Made by a program: the position numbers and the translations under genes | Part shown: positions 46,613-58,255 of the stretch, one piece after another | Position numbering within the stretch: position 1 is the stretch's first letter | Layout of the letters: every line of letters starts with the position of its first letter | The notes under the pieces: model-generated | Databases searched by the model: none | What the model was told of the DNA's origin: nothing | The model's input: only the letters and a program-made list of their open reading frames with translations | NCBI RefSeq assembly: GCF_029784135.1 | Contig: NC_073746.1 | Location: 144,030,556 to 144,094,555, forward strand | Length of the DNA stretch: 64,000 bases | DNA from: Toxorhynchites rutilus septentrionalis | Taxonomy: Eukaryota > Arthropoda > Insecta > Diptera > Culicidae | Direction of reading: 5' to 3'

Positions 46613-47898
46613 AACAATCATTTTATTTTTTGTTTTAGTAATTCAATTTATATTATACAGAAAAATAAATTGTTTTAAGTTTTCTCTTTGTCAAACTTAA
46701 CATGCCTCCCATAACACCGGCCATTAGGTTTTGTACGGCGGCCTTGTCGACTTTGTACAATTCAGAGCTTGTTTTGAACTGGTTTTCACTTTCCACTGCT
46801 TTTTGCGACCTCTTCAGGTTCCGCTTGTCGATGGTCCTGTATTATTTTATGGGACAGAGCTCCGGGGTGTTGTGATCTTTGAGCATCAAGTGCAGAGCAA
46901 CAGGACTCAAAATCCTGATCGGGTTCGTCGTGTTGGTTGAGGGAAGGCAGCAAAAGTTTCTCCCGGTATTACTTGGCGTATATGCTATGTATATGTATAT
47001 GAAAATATCGGCTTTCCAGCTGAATGGTCTGTCAAGCTAGTTTGTTTTGGGGATCTTGTATAGTTTTATGCTATTAACAATGATAAAGAAGATTGGGTTT
47101 TAGCGTTTATCAAGTGTTGCTCCTGTTGCTTGGACACCATTTTGAGAATTGTTGAGAAACAAAATTTCTGGTTGGGAGCTGAAGACTGCGTATAATGCCC
47201 TCGATCGGCCAAACGTATACAAAATTGCATCGAATATGTGGCTAACTCGTTGGACACTCTTTTTAGTAGTAGGAGCCAATGAGCCAATAAAATAATAGGC
47301 CGCATGAATAAAAAAAAGTATTTACTTATTCTGTCCGTTTCCAAGTGAAGTAAACTTTCGTAGTATTTACTTGAATCCGTATGCATAAAAGTTTACTTTA
47401 CTAATTTCATTTTAACGCATGTTCGAATTCGAACATAGTTTTACTTTGTCAAACATCTGTGAACTGATTGTTTAGGTTTGGTTTCAAAACGTCACTTTGT
47501 ATGTATTCGCGATGGCAAAGGAAAAGTGTCGACGTCCGATGGCGAGTTTACATTAGGGATCATAGTTTGGGTCGTTAGCCGTAATACTCGTAATACCCAT
47601 CAGATTAGAAGACATGAAGCCAGTTTTCAAATGTTAATATTAGATTGAACATTTTTACACCATGTTGTTTAATTACTTAAAACACTCATTTCCGACTTTT
47701 ATTTAATGCTTTGTCTATACGTTTCCAACATTCTTACTGAAACTTTTCATTATAATATTAAGTTGTCTCCAAAAACAATTTTCGCATAAGATTTTTTCAT
47801 TTGAACAGAATGATAAAGGTTGATTTTCATTCATAATTTAAATTTTAAAACGTGTTCATTCCGCCCTGAACGAAGCTCAATGCTGTCAACGCGGATTG
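46613..47898. other. Intergenic DNA
   Basis: Frames at 46731-46940 (+) and 47066-47386 (-) carry no recognised domain. Judged old repeat DNA. Confidence 0.35.
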
Positions 47899-47902
47899 TT
47901 AA

Positions 47903-48140
47903 CACATTAAGGACCGCTCGTTTTGGGGCAAACTTGTACGCTTCATTTGTTCGGATATTACGAATGGGATCGTTTCCTTCTGTGTGGATGAGACGAAGGC
48001 GAACCATCGGTAGGCCTTGTGAGATTCTTGGTAGACCATGAATTTAACCATCAAGTGTTGAAAACACGAGTTATTTTGAGTACCACCCGTAACAGACGAA
48101 ACGCGAAACACGAGAAATCTCGTGAGCGGTCCGCAAAGTG
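47903..48140. mobile_element. TTAA-flanked MITE (piggyBac-like)
   Basis: TTAA at 47899-47902 and 48141-48144. The ends CACATTAAGGACCGCTC and, inverted, CACTTTGCGGACCGCTC differ at three positions. 238 bases, no coding capacity. Confidence 0.7.
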
Positions 48141-48470
48141 TTAACTTGGTTAACTTTAAGCGCAAGATAGCAGCATTGAACATAAATCGGACATGACATC
48201 AAAACGAATGAAAGTGTATTGAGGATCCAAAGTATGCTCATGAGCACACTTGATGATTACGAAGTAAATACTTGATGATTGCAGTTTTATTCATTTCGAA
48301 AGGTAAATACTTAGTTGCTACTTTTATTCATACCAAACGACCAATCGTACGAATTCGAGTTGAGGTAACAGTAATTATGTTGGGGAATGACTGGTTAATG
48401 TAAAGAATACAAAGAACGTTTAAGTGCACTTTGTATTTTCTTGGCCAGTAAAACACGGCTTTGATAATTA

Positions 48471-48987
48471 CGAGGGCGGTCCGATAAGTACTTAACCTCA
48501 TCGCCCGATGGTGTCAGTATCGCAAGAGAGATTACTTATCATGTAGTACATTCTCGTAAACGGCTACTGTCAAAATTTCCGCCGAATCGGACTCGTAGTT
48601 TTGTTTTGACCGTGTGTGGAAGCGGACGTGTCCGCGGATTTCAGAAAAATGGAAATTCCGCCGTCGTCACGGCCAAATTGGTCTAATTGCACTGCGAACC
48701 GCTGCCCCATCCACCGTATCCTCCAGATTTGGCCCCGCGCGGCTTTTTTTTGTTTCCAAACTTGAAAAAGTCACTCGCCGGGCTGAAATTTGAGTCGAAT
48801 GAGGAGGTCATCGCCGCCATGGAGGCCTACTTTGCAAACCTCGAGAAAACGTATTTTTCAGGTTGATTAAAGAAGATGGAGCATCGCTGGGTCAAGTGTA
48901 ACGAGCTAAACGGAGACTATGTTGAGAAATAAATCGCCACTTCTCCAATTTTTTTTTGTAGGCTAAGTACTTATCGGACTGCCCTCG
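48471..48987 (+). mobile_element. Internally deleted mariner, same family as 35149-36123
   Basis: 517 bases between TA dinucleotides. Ends are CGAGGGCGGTCCG and, inverted, CGAGGGCAGTCCG. Transposase traces include PPYPPDLAPRG-like sequence and EVIAAMEAYFANLEKTY. The middle of the gene is deleted, so it depends on trans supply. Confidence 0.85.
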
Positions 48988-48989
48988 TA

Positions 48990-49681
48990 TTTATTTTTTG
49001 CAAATTATAAGTTTTCGAGGAAAATCGAAAGATTTAATCAGTTTTAATATAAAATTTAGAACGACTGAATACACGTCTCAAGATACATTTCTGTATTGTA
49101 TATCAAAGTTCGACGAATCGTCGCGCAACATAAACAGCTGTCACACACCACTGTTTGTATACAAACCAAGCCAAAATTAAACGATCGTGTCCGCGAGTGT
49201 GCTGTGGTCACGATCACCACCAGTTTCGCGATGATGTTTTTCCGTTGGGCGAGTTCCGAGTGTGCCGCGATGTGGGCTCGCATAAAGCAAAAACAACCTA
49301 TCAAACCAAAATAACAAATGTGAGCCGCTAAAGTACTCTGCAGAACGGAACGTAGAAAGCACGAAACGGATAATGAAAACAAAAAGGCGGCGCGGATAAA
49401 TCAACTATCAGTGTTGTTTAAATTGCTTTTCATTATTATATTTTTTGTCAAATTTCAGGATGTTGGTTGCGGAAATAATGATTGAGTGTGTTTAATTACT
49501 CACGTAGGATTACATCTTTCGGGAACATATTGGACGCATTCGATCTTTCGAACAATTTCGAGCGCTTGTTGCTCAGTTCCTGATGGATTCACGAGATACT
49601 TGCATCCTAAGTCATGCGGTTTGATGTAATTTCTTTTTCAAGTGCATTTTGCACGAAAAGGAAAATTTTCTTGCTATTTTT
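48990..49681. other. Intergenic DNA
   Basis: A ~110-codon minus-strand frame and its + strand partner (49056-49382) show no recognised domain. Confidence 0.35.
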
Positions 49682-50201
49682 GACGTAGGAATACGTCTAA
49701 CCGGAAGATATAGGGGGTGAAATGGAAATCTAGGCACTGAACAAGTAGGAAAAAATGCAAGATTTGGAACGCTTATAACTCGAGCATTTCTCAATAGATC
49801 GCAAAGGTTTTTGCATCAATTGATAGGAAATATATCTACGCATCTATCATAACGAATAACATTTCATTTTTCTTGAGATAAATAATTGAATAATTGTGAA
49901 ATATCAAGTATTGTCAAAATGCACTATGTGCCCATTTTTGATTGGTCCATTTTGTGCTCCTCAAATCGTACCGACCAAAACGGGCAACCAGAACAGCAGC
50001 GAAATAGATTGAAGCACGATTGGAAAGGAAAAAGAAAAAAATGAACGAAACATTGGTCGCATTCTCACACATGCGTAATTCTCTACCAGCCAGTCAGCTT
50101 AAAAATCCCCGTTCCGCTGCCGTAACGATCATTCTCATTCAAACCGTACACCACATCGTTTCTCATCACAACACATCAACAAACCAACCCAAGCAGCTAT
50201 G

Positions 50202-50410
50202 TCTGGACATGGTAAAGGAGGAAAATGAAGGGAAAGGAAAAATCCCGCTCGAACCGTGTTGATCTGGAGTTCCCCGCAAGGGTAGCTAGGCCGAGCGCGT
50301 TAGTACCAGTGCACCAGTCCACCTAGCCGGCGTTATATAGTTTCGGCCGCCGAAGCGATCGAGTTAGCTGGCAAAGCTGCTCGCGACGATAAGAAAACCC
50401 GCATTCGGAA
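50202..50410 (+). pseudogene. Histone H2A pseudogene (type alpha), composite copy 3
   Basis: ATG at about 50200 reads MSGHGKGGK, then a single-base loss shifts the frame into GKxKSRSNR. The VGRIHRLL stretch is deleted, RKG.. AERV-like codons follow, then VELAGKAARDDKKTRI. Same architecture as 8618-8824, with independent later changes. Confidence 0.8.
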
Positions 50411-50640
50411 CAGAACACATTCGGTTCGGTGGACATTAAGACAACAGGCAGTTGCAGCGAGTGGCGAGTGGCAAACGCAATCGCAAAACGGCATCAGGCA
50501 GCAGAAGAAAAAAGTTTGTTCTTTATACAAACTGCTTTGGTGGCAAATCCAGAAAAAGGCGGCATCGAGGGCGTTCGAAATGGGTTTTTTCAAAACCACG
50601 AGTACTAAGTTTTCTAAATTGGAACCATTCCATAAAACAA

Positions 50641-50656
50641 GATGCTTTTCAGGGCC
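50641..50656 (+). terminator. Degenerate histone 3' stem-loop, copy 3
   Basis: GATGCTTTTCAGGGCC, counterpart of 8380-8395, with more stem mismatches. Confidence 0.4.
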
Positions 50657-51260
50657 ATTAATCCTTCCAAAAAAGAGTTTAGGAAATACAGTTCAATGCT
50701 TTCTAAAACATTATCCAAAATAATAATAAAACACAAATTGAATGTTTCATAATTTGTTTGCCAGGATCTGATGAGTATGTGAATTTAGCAGTTGTTCTGA
50801 GCTTATTGATAGTTGGGGATTTTCCTGATTATTCAATTTTCACCAATTCTTAAATTGTTTCCAGATTGAAAGTACAGTAATTTACAATTAGTTCGACATT
50901 TAGCTAATTGGACGGTAATTGGATGTAATGCGACTTATTTAGTTGGACATTTTTGTAAACATAGAGATCCAAATTATGACCCCACATTGAAAGTCGACAC
51001 TGTACCACTGTCATCGCAAATGTTCAATTACAGGTTAAAGTCGGTTAAATTTCAATGCGACACTGAGTGGTGCTTCGGCACGTCGCATTGAATGTAATTT
51101 ACTGTACAACATGTCACAAAGCTGAATTGGAAGAAATTTTCCAACTGTGAAAGCTGTGGCGAGTGGCAACAAATCGCTAAACAGGAAGGTTTAGCCGAAC
51201 AAGATGGGAATATCGAGTGATAACAAAACAATAAACTCTTTAGATTGAAGATAATTTTGT

Positions 51261-51276
51261 GATCCTGAAAAGGACC
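51261..51276 (-). terminator. Histone-type 3' stem-loop, opposite strand, copy 3
   Basis: Minus-strand GGTCCTTTTCAGGATC, counterpart of 7770-7785. Confidence 0.6.
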
Positions 51277-51504
51277 CTTTTTAGCCTGCATGTGAATCCA
51301 ACGAGCGAACAAATCGTAATGAATGTATTTTTTTGCCATCGCTCCCTTTTAACGCTCATTCGTTCGTCTCGTTGGACTCGCCCCTTTGGCTGAGTCTGCC
51401 GATTTGTCTCTATCCTGTGAGTGTGTACCGCTAGAGTATTAAACACGCGGACCCCAAAAAAATATCTTATTTTCTTTCAAACCGTAAACCCGTGTGGTTG
51501 TACG

Positions 51505-51760
51505 GCATCGGCATCGTGGACGTAACAAAGGAGGACAAGTTAAGGGAAAGGCAAAGTCTCACTCGAACCGTGCAGGTCTCCAGTTCCCTGTTGGTCGCAT
51601 TCACTGATTGCTCCGCAAGGGTAACTAGGCCGAACGGATTGGTCCCGGAGCACCAATATACCTAACAGCGATTATAGAGTTTCGACCGTCGGAGTGCTCG
51701 AGTTGGCTTGCAAAGCTGCTCACGACAATCATAAAACCCGCATCAAAAACAGAGCAGCTT
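51505..51760 (+). pseudogene. Histone H2A pseudogene (type beta), composite copy 3
   Basis: The + strand reads [42 protein letters not shown], then a frame change to [19 protein letters not shown]. Stops replace R and Y codons (for example after VGRIH and after RKGN). The N-terminal half is better preserved here than in the other beta copies. Confidence 0.8.
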
Positions 51761-51983
51761 CGGTTCGGCGCTCATCAAGGCAACAATTAGTTTCAGTGAG
51801 TGGCAAAGTGTTTCTCCGGCACGTCGCACTAAATGTAATTTACTGAACAACATGTCACAAGCTGGATGGGACGAAATTTTCCAACTGTGAAAGCTGTGGC
51901 GAGTGGCAAACGCAATAGCTAAACAGGAAGGTTTAGCCGAACAAGATGGGAATATCGAGTGATAACAAAAACACAACACCAAA

Positions 51984-51999
51984 GGTTCTTTTCAGAACC
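51984..51999 (+). terminator. Histone-type 3' stem-loop, perfect, copy 3
   Basis: GGTTCTTTTCAGAACC, counterpart of 7073-7088, downstream of the beta H2A remnant in the same sense. Confidence 0.7.
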
Positions 52000-52339
52000 A
52001 TCAACATATTCATAAAGAGTAAACAGTAAACTAATCCATTTTTCAGGTAGATAGGTAGGTATTCACGTAGGAGAAGAAAATAAAACAATATATTTAAAAT
52101 ATATATTTAACAAAAGCTGTCCCCTTTGTATAGTCCTACGTCACTCCGGTTATGTCCCCGACATTACCCACCCGTCTTTTTTTCCACGCACTATTTGCCA
52201 AATGTTTCTCCGATCAAAGGAACAAATGATTACGTGACTTCGGTTTTGTTTATTTACGTTCTTGCCGGAACCAGAATTTCACCCAAGAAAGTGATTAGTG
52301 CGATTTAAAGTGTGTTGCTCAGGCCGGCGTTGAAAGGAA

Positions 52340-52560
52340 ATTAGCTGCTGTTGAAAATCTTTGAGGGATCCTAATATACAGGATCTACGCTGAGGGAAAG
52401 CAGTATACCACGGTTGATGAACTCAAGGCAACCATTTCGGAGAAATTAATATCGAGAATATCGAGAAATCCGTTCTGCAGAATTTGGTAAACAGTATTCC
52501 AACACGAATTTTCCAGGTTATTAACTGAAACGGCAAGGTTACACATTATTGACATGTAAA
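52340..52560 (+). pseudogene. Tc1-like (DD37E-type) transposase, C-terminal remnant
   Basis: The + strand reads YAEGKQYTTVDELKATISE, then, after a shift, SVLQNLVNSIPTRIFQVIN. This matches the end of mosquito DD37E Tc1-type transposases as I recall them. No catalytic region remains. Confidence 0.6.
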
Positions 52561-53094
52561 TCTGCCGATTGTACTGAATTTCTCATCGATAATACTTATG
52601 AATTATGAATTGTTCTTATAGAAACTGGACAGCTGATATTATCATATTCAGGCCCAATTAATATACAAACGACTCTTTTGAACGAAATTGACGTTAAATA
52701 CACTTTATTTCAAGCGTTCGACAACATATGAAAATATTTTGTTGAAATTCTAACTGTTTGTCTTACAACGAAATACATTCAAGGAGGACTTATAGAAGTT
52801 GGACAGTTTCTACATTTGATGAATGACACTTTTCACATGGGCATTTTTTGAGTGCAGTTGGTGCCCGTTCTGATGAACAGGTTTAATGTTCCATAATTAG
52901 TTCTGTTTTGATTTTTGATGTCTTACTCAAATGCGTTTTTGGTCCAAAGTCAACGAACCCGGTACTCATATTGTCAGTAGCTATGTCAAACCTCATTCAT
53001 AAAAATATGAATAATATATAAAAATATGTTATTTCACAAATGGTTGTCTGTTATCCATGAATTCATCATTTCATCCTTAGTAACACCTTTGGAC
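52561..53094. other. AT-rich intergenic DNA
   Basis: No gene or named repeat recognised. Confidence 0.35.
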
Positions 53095-53259
53095 GTCAAG
53101 AGTAGAGATGGGCAAACCGTCCATGAACTGTTCAGAAGAACTAGTTCACCAAAAAGAGTGTACGAACGGTCGTTCTTTTCTACTGGGCAACAATTCATAT
53201 GAACTCATTCAGAACCAATTCAGAACGAACTGTGTACGAAGAACGCTGACTGAACTGTG

Positions 53260-53715
53260 CATTTGGGTGCCAATGGAAATGGTCATCTCGAATTTCAAAA
53301 AGTTACCGCCTCGAAAAAAAACCCTATGCGAAATATAAGCTCAAACGGACTTAAGGGAGGGTGGCGCAAAGCGGTCAAAGTTTGAGTTTTTTGAAAATCG
53401 AAAACAGGAGGATAAAGGAAATCGGGGTTTTCGAAAAAAAAATTATGCCAAATGTCTTGAAATGTCTTGTCTGTCATCTCAATTTTTTTTGCCAAAAATC
53501 GACACTCTGGGAGTTTTTTTCGGAATACGAGACAAAAAGTATGGTTTTGGGTGCCAATAAAAATAGTTATCTCGAATTTTCATTCGGAGCTTGTTGCGAA
53601 ATGCTGATTTATACGATAATATGCCCTATGCAAAATATTAGCTCATTCGGACTTCATTCACTAGTGTCGCAGACGTTAAAATTACAGTTTTTTGAAAAAC
53701 GAAAAATCAAACGAT
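53260..53715 (+). repeat. Dispersed repeat R1, copy inside the hAT-like shell
   Basis: Runs from GGGTGCCAATGGAAATGG to GAAAAACGAAAAATC, in the order of copy 1. The inner element begins within or at its end. Confidence 0.65.
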
Positions 53716-54741
53716 AGCCCCATGAAATCATGAAAAAAAATAAGATGTCGGTATTGTGCAATTCCAAATGAAATCGTCCAAAAAATGCAGGTTTTAAAAA
53801 CATGTATTTTTGATTCGAATGAAAGTTTGTATTCCGTTTGGGTAGGAGGAAATATGAGTTTTCCACAGCAATTGGGAATTTTTTGACTCAACCGTAACTT
53901 TTGAGTAGGAGAAATTTATGATAATTCATATCTGAAAAACTATGAGTAAAAAAAACGTACCGAAATAGTGTCTTAGAAAGAGTTATAGCGTATTGATGTC
54001 TAAACATGAAAAAAATATACACTGAGAAAAAAAATTAATACTCTTTTTTTTGTTTACAAAAAATTTGCTTTAATTTGCAATATCCAAAATACACATTTTT
54101 CAATTTTTTTTTATTTTTTCATATAAAATAGAAGTCATGTAGATAATTTAAAAAATGGGTCCAAGATGGTAAAACTATTTTTGACGAACTTTGTGGAACA
54201 TTGAATTTTTATGAATTTCGAAACTTCGAATTTTTGTATGTTATCAATCATTTTTAGCCACAAATTATGATTTCTGCTGTGATTTAAAACAAAAAAGCTC
54301 ATTATAAATCTCCTTCTAAATGTAGCCATTCTCGAGATATTTTAAAAAATATTTTTAATTTATTGTCTTTTTTATTGTAAATATTCCCTTTTAATATGTT
54401 TGTCGTGTTATACCGTCATGTTTGATGAATTTGCTTATAATTTCCAACAACTTTTCCAAATACATCATTATGCTAAAAATATATGTTTAGGAGTTACGTT
54501 GCAAAACATTTGAAGACATGTGGGTGAACACAAAACTTATTAAAATATTATTAAATCTTTTAAATTAAAAAATCTTTTTTTTATCTTAATACAAACTTTT
54601 AACATATTATTCGTGTTACACAATCAAAACACGAACAGTAGAATTGAAATCCCAACAACAAATACACCTTGTTGATTCAACCGGACGTTATGGGTACAAA
54701 CATAATTAACTTGTTTACGTTATGCATAGGTTATACCTGAA

Positions 54742-54857
54742 GTCAGGTATCTCTAAGCTACCTCTGTATAAGTATATAAAGTCAGGTATCTTTAAGCTAC
54801 CTCTGCGCAGGTATATAAAGTCAGGTACCTTTAAGGTACCTCTATAATGTATATAAA
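54742..54857 (+). promoter_or_regulatory. Triple 39-base repeat with TATA boxes and a downstream initiator
   Basis: Three units (54742-54780, 54781-54819, 54820-54857) start GTCAGGTA and end TATATAAA, with palindromic AGGTA(C/T)C...GGTACCT-type cores. The last TATAAA (54852) is 33 bases before the A of TCAGTC (54883-54888), a good insect initiator spacing. It stands just inside the left inverted repeat, upstream of the transposase-like gene, so it is probably that gene's promoter. Confidence 0.6.
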
Positions 54858-55160
54858 GTTACTCATATTCAAACATCGTTCATCAGTCGAACAATCTTCC
54901 TTATGGAGTGAATAACAGTATACCACAATGGACTACAAATTTTGTTTTCGTGTTGTAGGCCGTTTCCGAAAAACGCTAAGAAATGTTCATCTGAAAAACG
55001 TTTCTTAACCGTGTCAATGATTGAGAAACTTAGCCAATAGGATGTAATATCCTTTTAGATACTTCTTTAAAAATTAGCGGATCATGCCGTTTATCTGTAT
55101 ACTCTTCCAAACCAAAGCAGTGTAATACTGAGGAGCAGATCAGTACAGCAGTAGGAAATA

Positions 55161-55373
55161 CAGGTCGGACTCGATTATATATAGTCGACCATTTTTTTCA
55201 ACAATTATTTTCAAATTCTATACATAATTGAATCTCAAGAAAACACTTTGTTCGTTAATGTATGAATGTCAGACATTAATAGAAAAATAGCTTTTTTGTG
55301 ATTTGATTATGTATTGGATTCGAAAATTAACGTTGAAAGTGAATTGCGATTATATATAATCGAGTCCGACCTG
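55161..55373. mobile_element. TA-flanked MITE, 213 bases
   Basis: The ends CAGGTCGGACTCGATTATAT are perfect inverted copies. TA flanks at 55159-55160 and 55374-55375 indicate a Tc1/mariner-type target. Coding-like sequence continues on both sides, so it appears to interrupt the front of the transposase-like gene. Confidence 0.85.
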
Positions 55374-55380
55374 TATTTTA

Positions 55381-57180
55381 GAAGAAGTACCATCAATAGT
55401 TTCAGTCGTTTCAGCATCTTCACAAGATTCCCAAAACAGCAATATACCAGAGTATTCCCGAGCGTACAACATTGAGCTATTCAACAAGGGAATCGCCGGT
55501 ATTATCGTTTCACCAATAATGACGAAAAGACTTGGACAGGCTAGTTACCCCGAACAAAAATTCAAAGAAATTTCTAAAGGTATTAAAAGAAATCTATTTT
55601 CATTTTCACATGAAGAAGACGAAGAGTCGAACTTTAAACAAAAGACAAAAGAGTTTGATGAGATTATCAATCAGCTCAAAGAGAAATTTGACCACACAGA
55701 GACAACAAGATAAGAAAAAGTTAGAATTTTAACAGTTTTGCCTAAGTCTTGGTCCGTGCAAAAAATGGAAGAAGAATTTGGCGTTAATAAATATATGGCA
55801 ATTCAAGCCAAAAAACTGGCAAATGAAAAAGGTATATTGTCGACACCACATAGCATATATGGACCAAGTTTAAGCGAAGATGTTAAAAATCATGTTTCGG
55901 AATTTTATAATGACGACGATATTAGTCGATCATTACCTGGAGAAAGAGACTATGTTTCTGTAGCCAAAGATGGGAAGCGTCAACACGCCCAAGAAAGGTT
56001 ATTAATAACATCATTACGGGAAACTTTCAACAGATTTAAGGAACTTAATCCAAATTGCAAAATTGGATTTAGCTCTTTTGCATCAATGCGTCCGAAGCAT
56101 TGCAAATTGCTGAGTAGTTTAGGTAATCATAACGTTTGTGTTTGTACATTCCATGAAAATGTAAATTTTATGCTTCATAGTCTCAAAAAATATTCCTTTA
56201 ACATTGAATGCAAAGAATATATGGAAAAAATACTATGTAACATATCAAATAGATCAAAATACTGTCACCTTCGTGAATGTAAAGAATGCCCAACAATGGA
56301 CGAGTTTGGAAACTGGTTTGTAGATGAGCTTCAGGAACGCAATTTAATTGAAATCACTTCTACTGATCTACTGATCGATGCGACATAGAAACTCTTGTAA
56401 AACCGGTGGAAGAATTTGTATCGTATTTTTGCGAAAAAATAGAAACATTACTTACTTATTATTTGCAAGAAAATGAGGTTATTGTGATTTGCGATTTTTC
56501 CGAAAATTACTCATTTGTGCTTCAAGATGAAGTTCAAAGTCATCACTGGAACAATGATCAAGCAACAATCCATCCATTCGTTGTTTATGATAGGGATGAG
56601 AAAGGTTCTCTGGCAAATTTAAGCTTTGTAGTTATATCTGAAGTTTTAAGTCATGACACAATAGCTGTGCAAGTATTTATTTCTAAATTGGTAACATTTT
56701 TGAAACAACAAATGCAGGTAAAAATAATAATATTCATGTCGGATGGTGCTGCATCCTTTATACTGGGAAAATGCTGCATCCTTTATAGGAAAAAAATTGT
56801 GAGTTTATGTCAGTTTAAATCGAAATACGACATTGACGCTGAATGGCATTTTTTTGCAACATCACACGGCAAAGGACCTTGTGATGCAATTGGTGGTACA
56901 TTAAAACGGATGGCAACAAGAGCTAGTTTGGCTAGCATGAACATCCGATTACGAGTGCAAAAACGTTATTTGACTGGGCTAGCAAGCGAAAAGAAGACTA
57001 TCTTACAAAATTGTCATTTTCATATATGTCACAAGAAGAATATGATCAGGGTGTGGAAGAGTTGAGTAGCATGTATGATAACACCAAACAAATTCCAGGT
57101 ACCCAAAAGTATCATTCTTTTATACCTGTATCCGAGAATGAAGTAGCAGCAAAGTTGTACTCTAACGACAATTTATCATA
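55381..57180 (+). pseudogene. Transposase-like gene of an uncharacterised metazoan family, decayed
   Basis: One frame runs from ~55400 through a TAA at 55711-55713 to 56388; after a one-base shift it continues at 56406-56790, then ~56795-57180. Recognisable blocks: SWSVQKMEEEFGVNKYMAI; PSLSEDVKNHVSEFYNDDD; GERDYVSV; GFSSFASMRPKHC; VCVCTFHENVNFML; ECKECP; ICDFSENYSF; FMSDGAA; EWHFFATSHGKGPCD.IGGTLKR; GTQKYHSFIPV. Proteins with this block order are, from memory, repeated in cnidarian and aphid genomes without a settled name. The Asp in CDFSENYSF, the Asp in SDGAA and an acidic residue near GPCD could be a DDE/D-type site (inference). The upstream start is unclear. Confidence 0.65.
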
Positions 57181-58255
57181 ATGTGTATAGAAATATAAGA
57201 AAATAATGAAAAAATTAAATTATGTATAACAAAATTGTTAGTTGATAAAAAATAAATGATAAAAATTGTAGTATTATTATTAGTATCTCTTAAACTCCGA
57301 TAAATATAGGAATTATTTGACCAAATCGTAGAGTATTATATTTTTTCCTTTTATAAATGTTGTGTTTTGTTGGCGCAACATGTATAACATGTTAAAAGTT
57401 TGTATTAAGATAAAAAAAACATTTTTTAATATCGCTACGTTTTATATTAACCCACATGTGTTCAAATGATTTTCAACGTGACTCCTAAACATATATTTTT
57501 ACCATGATGATGTATTTGGAAAAGTTGTTGGAAATTATAAGCAAATTTATAAAATTTCATGAACATGACGGTATAATACGACAAACCTATTAAAAACATA
57601 TTAAAGTTTACAATAAATTATAAATGTGTTTCAAAATATCTCGAGAATGGCTGCATTTGAAGGAGATTTATAATGAGCTTTTTTTGTTTTCAATTACATC
57701 AGGAATCATAATTTGTGGCTAAAAATGATTGTTAACATACAAAAATTATAAGTTTCGAAAATTCATGAAAATTCGATGTTCCACAAAGTTTGTCAAAAAT
57801 AGTTTTACCATCTTGGACCCATTTTTAAAATTTTCTACATGACTTCTATTTTGCATGAAAATTTTTTAAAAAATAAAAAATATGTATTTTGGATATTGCA
57901 AATTAAAGTTTTTTTTGTAAATAAAAAAAGAGTACAATTTTTTTTTCTCAGTGTATATTTTTTTCATGTTTAGACATCATTACACTATAACTCTTTCTAT
58001 GACACTATTTCGGTACGACTCATAGTTTTTAAGATATAAATTATCAATGATTTCTCCTACTAAAATCGATACGCCCTTTTCAAAAGTTACGCTTGAGTCA
58101 AAAAATCCCAATTGCTGTGGAAAACTCATATTTCCTTCAACCCAAACGGAATACAAACTTTCATTCGAATCAAAAATACTCATGTTTTGTCATTTGTCGA
58201 TTTCATTTGGAATTGCTCAAATGTCGTTTTCATAATAAAATACAACATTTCAGGA

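Larger units (their letters stand above)
49682..52176 (+). mobile_element. Composite element carrying histone H2A remnants, copy 3
   Basis: Inverted relative to copies 1 and 2. Starts GACGTAGGAATACGTC, TAACCGGAAGATATAGGGGG; ends GTCCCCGACATTACCCACC(C)GTC. H2A remnants at 50202-50410 and 51505-51760; stem-loops at 50641, 51261 and 51984. About the same length as copy 1. Confidence 0.75.
53720..58255 (+). mobile_element. DNA transposon with ~0.85-kb terminal inverted repeats
   Basis: The segment ~53720-54612 is an inverted copy of ~57385-58255. Matching landmarks include GTTTGTATTCCGTTTGGGT, TGAGTTTTCCACAGCAATTG, CTCGAGATATTTTAAAA and AAAAGTTGTTGGAAATTATA, read in opposite senses. Between them lie a promoter-like tandem repeat, a MITE and a decayed transposase-like gene. 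The exact ends and target duplication could not be fixed. Inverted repeats this long occur in Mutator-like and some other DNA transposons; the family is not assigned. Confidence 0.8.

Noticed and set aside
46731..46940. Gene on the + strand at 46.7 kb
   Set aside because: No domain, no splice sites, composition like the flanks.
49056..49382. 108-codon minus-strand gene
   Set aside because: Open on both strands, no recognised motif, no neighbouring exons.
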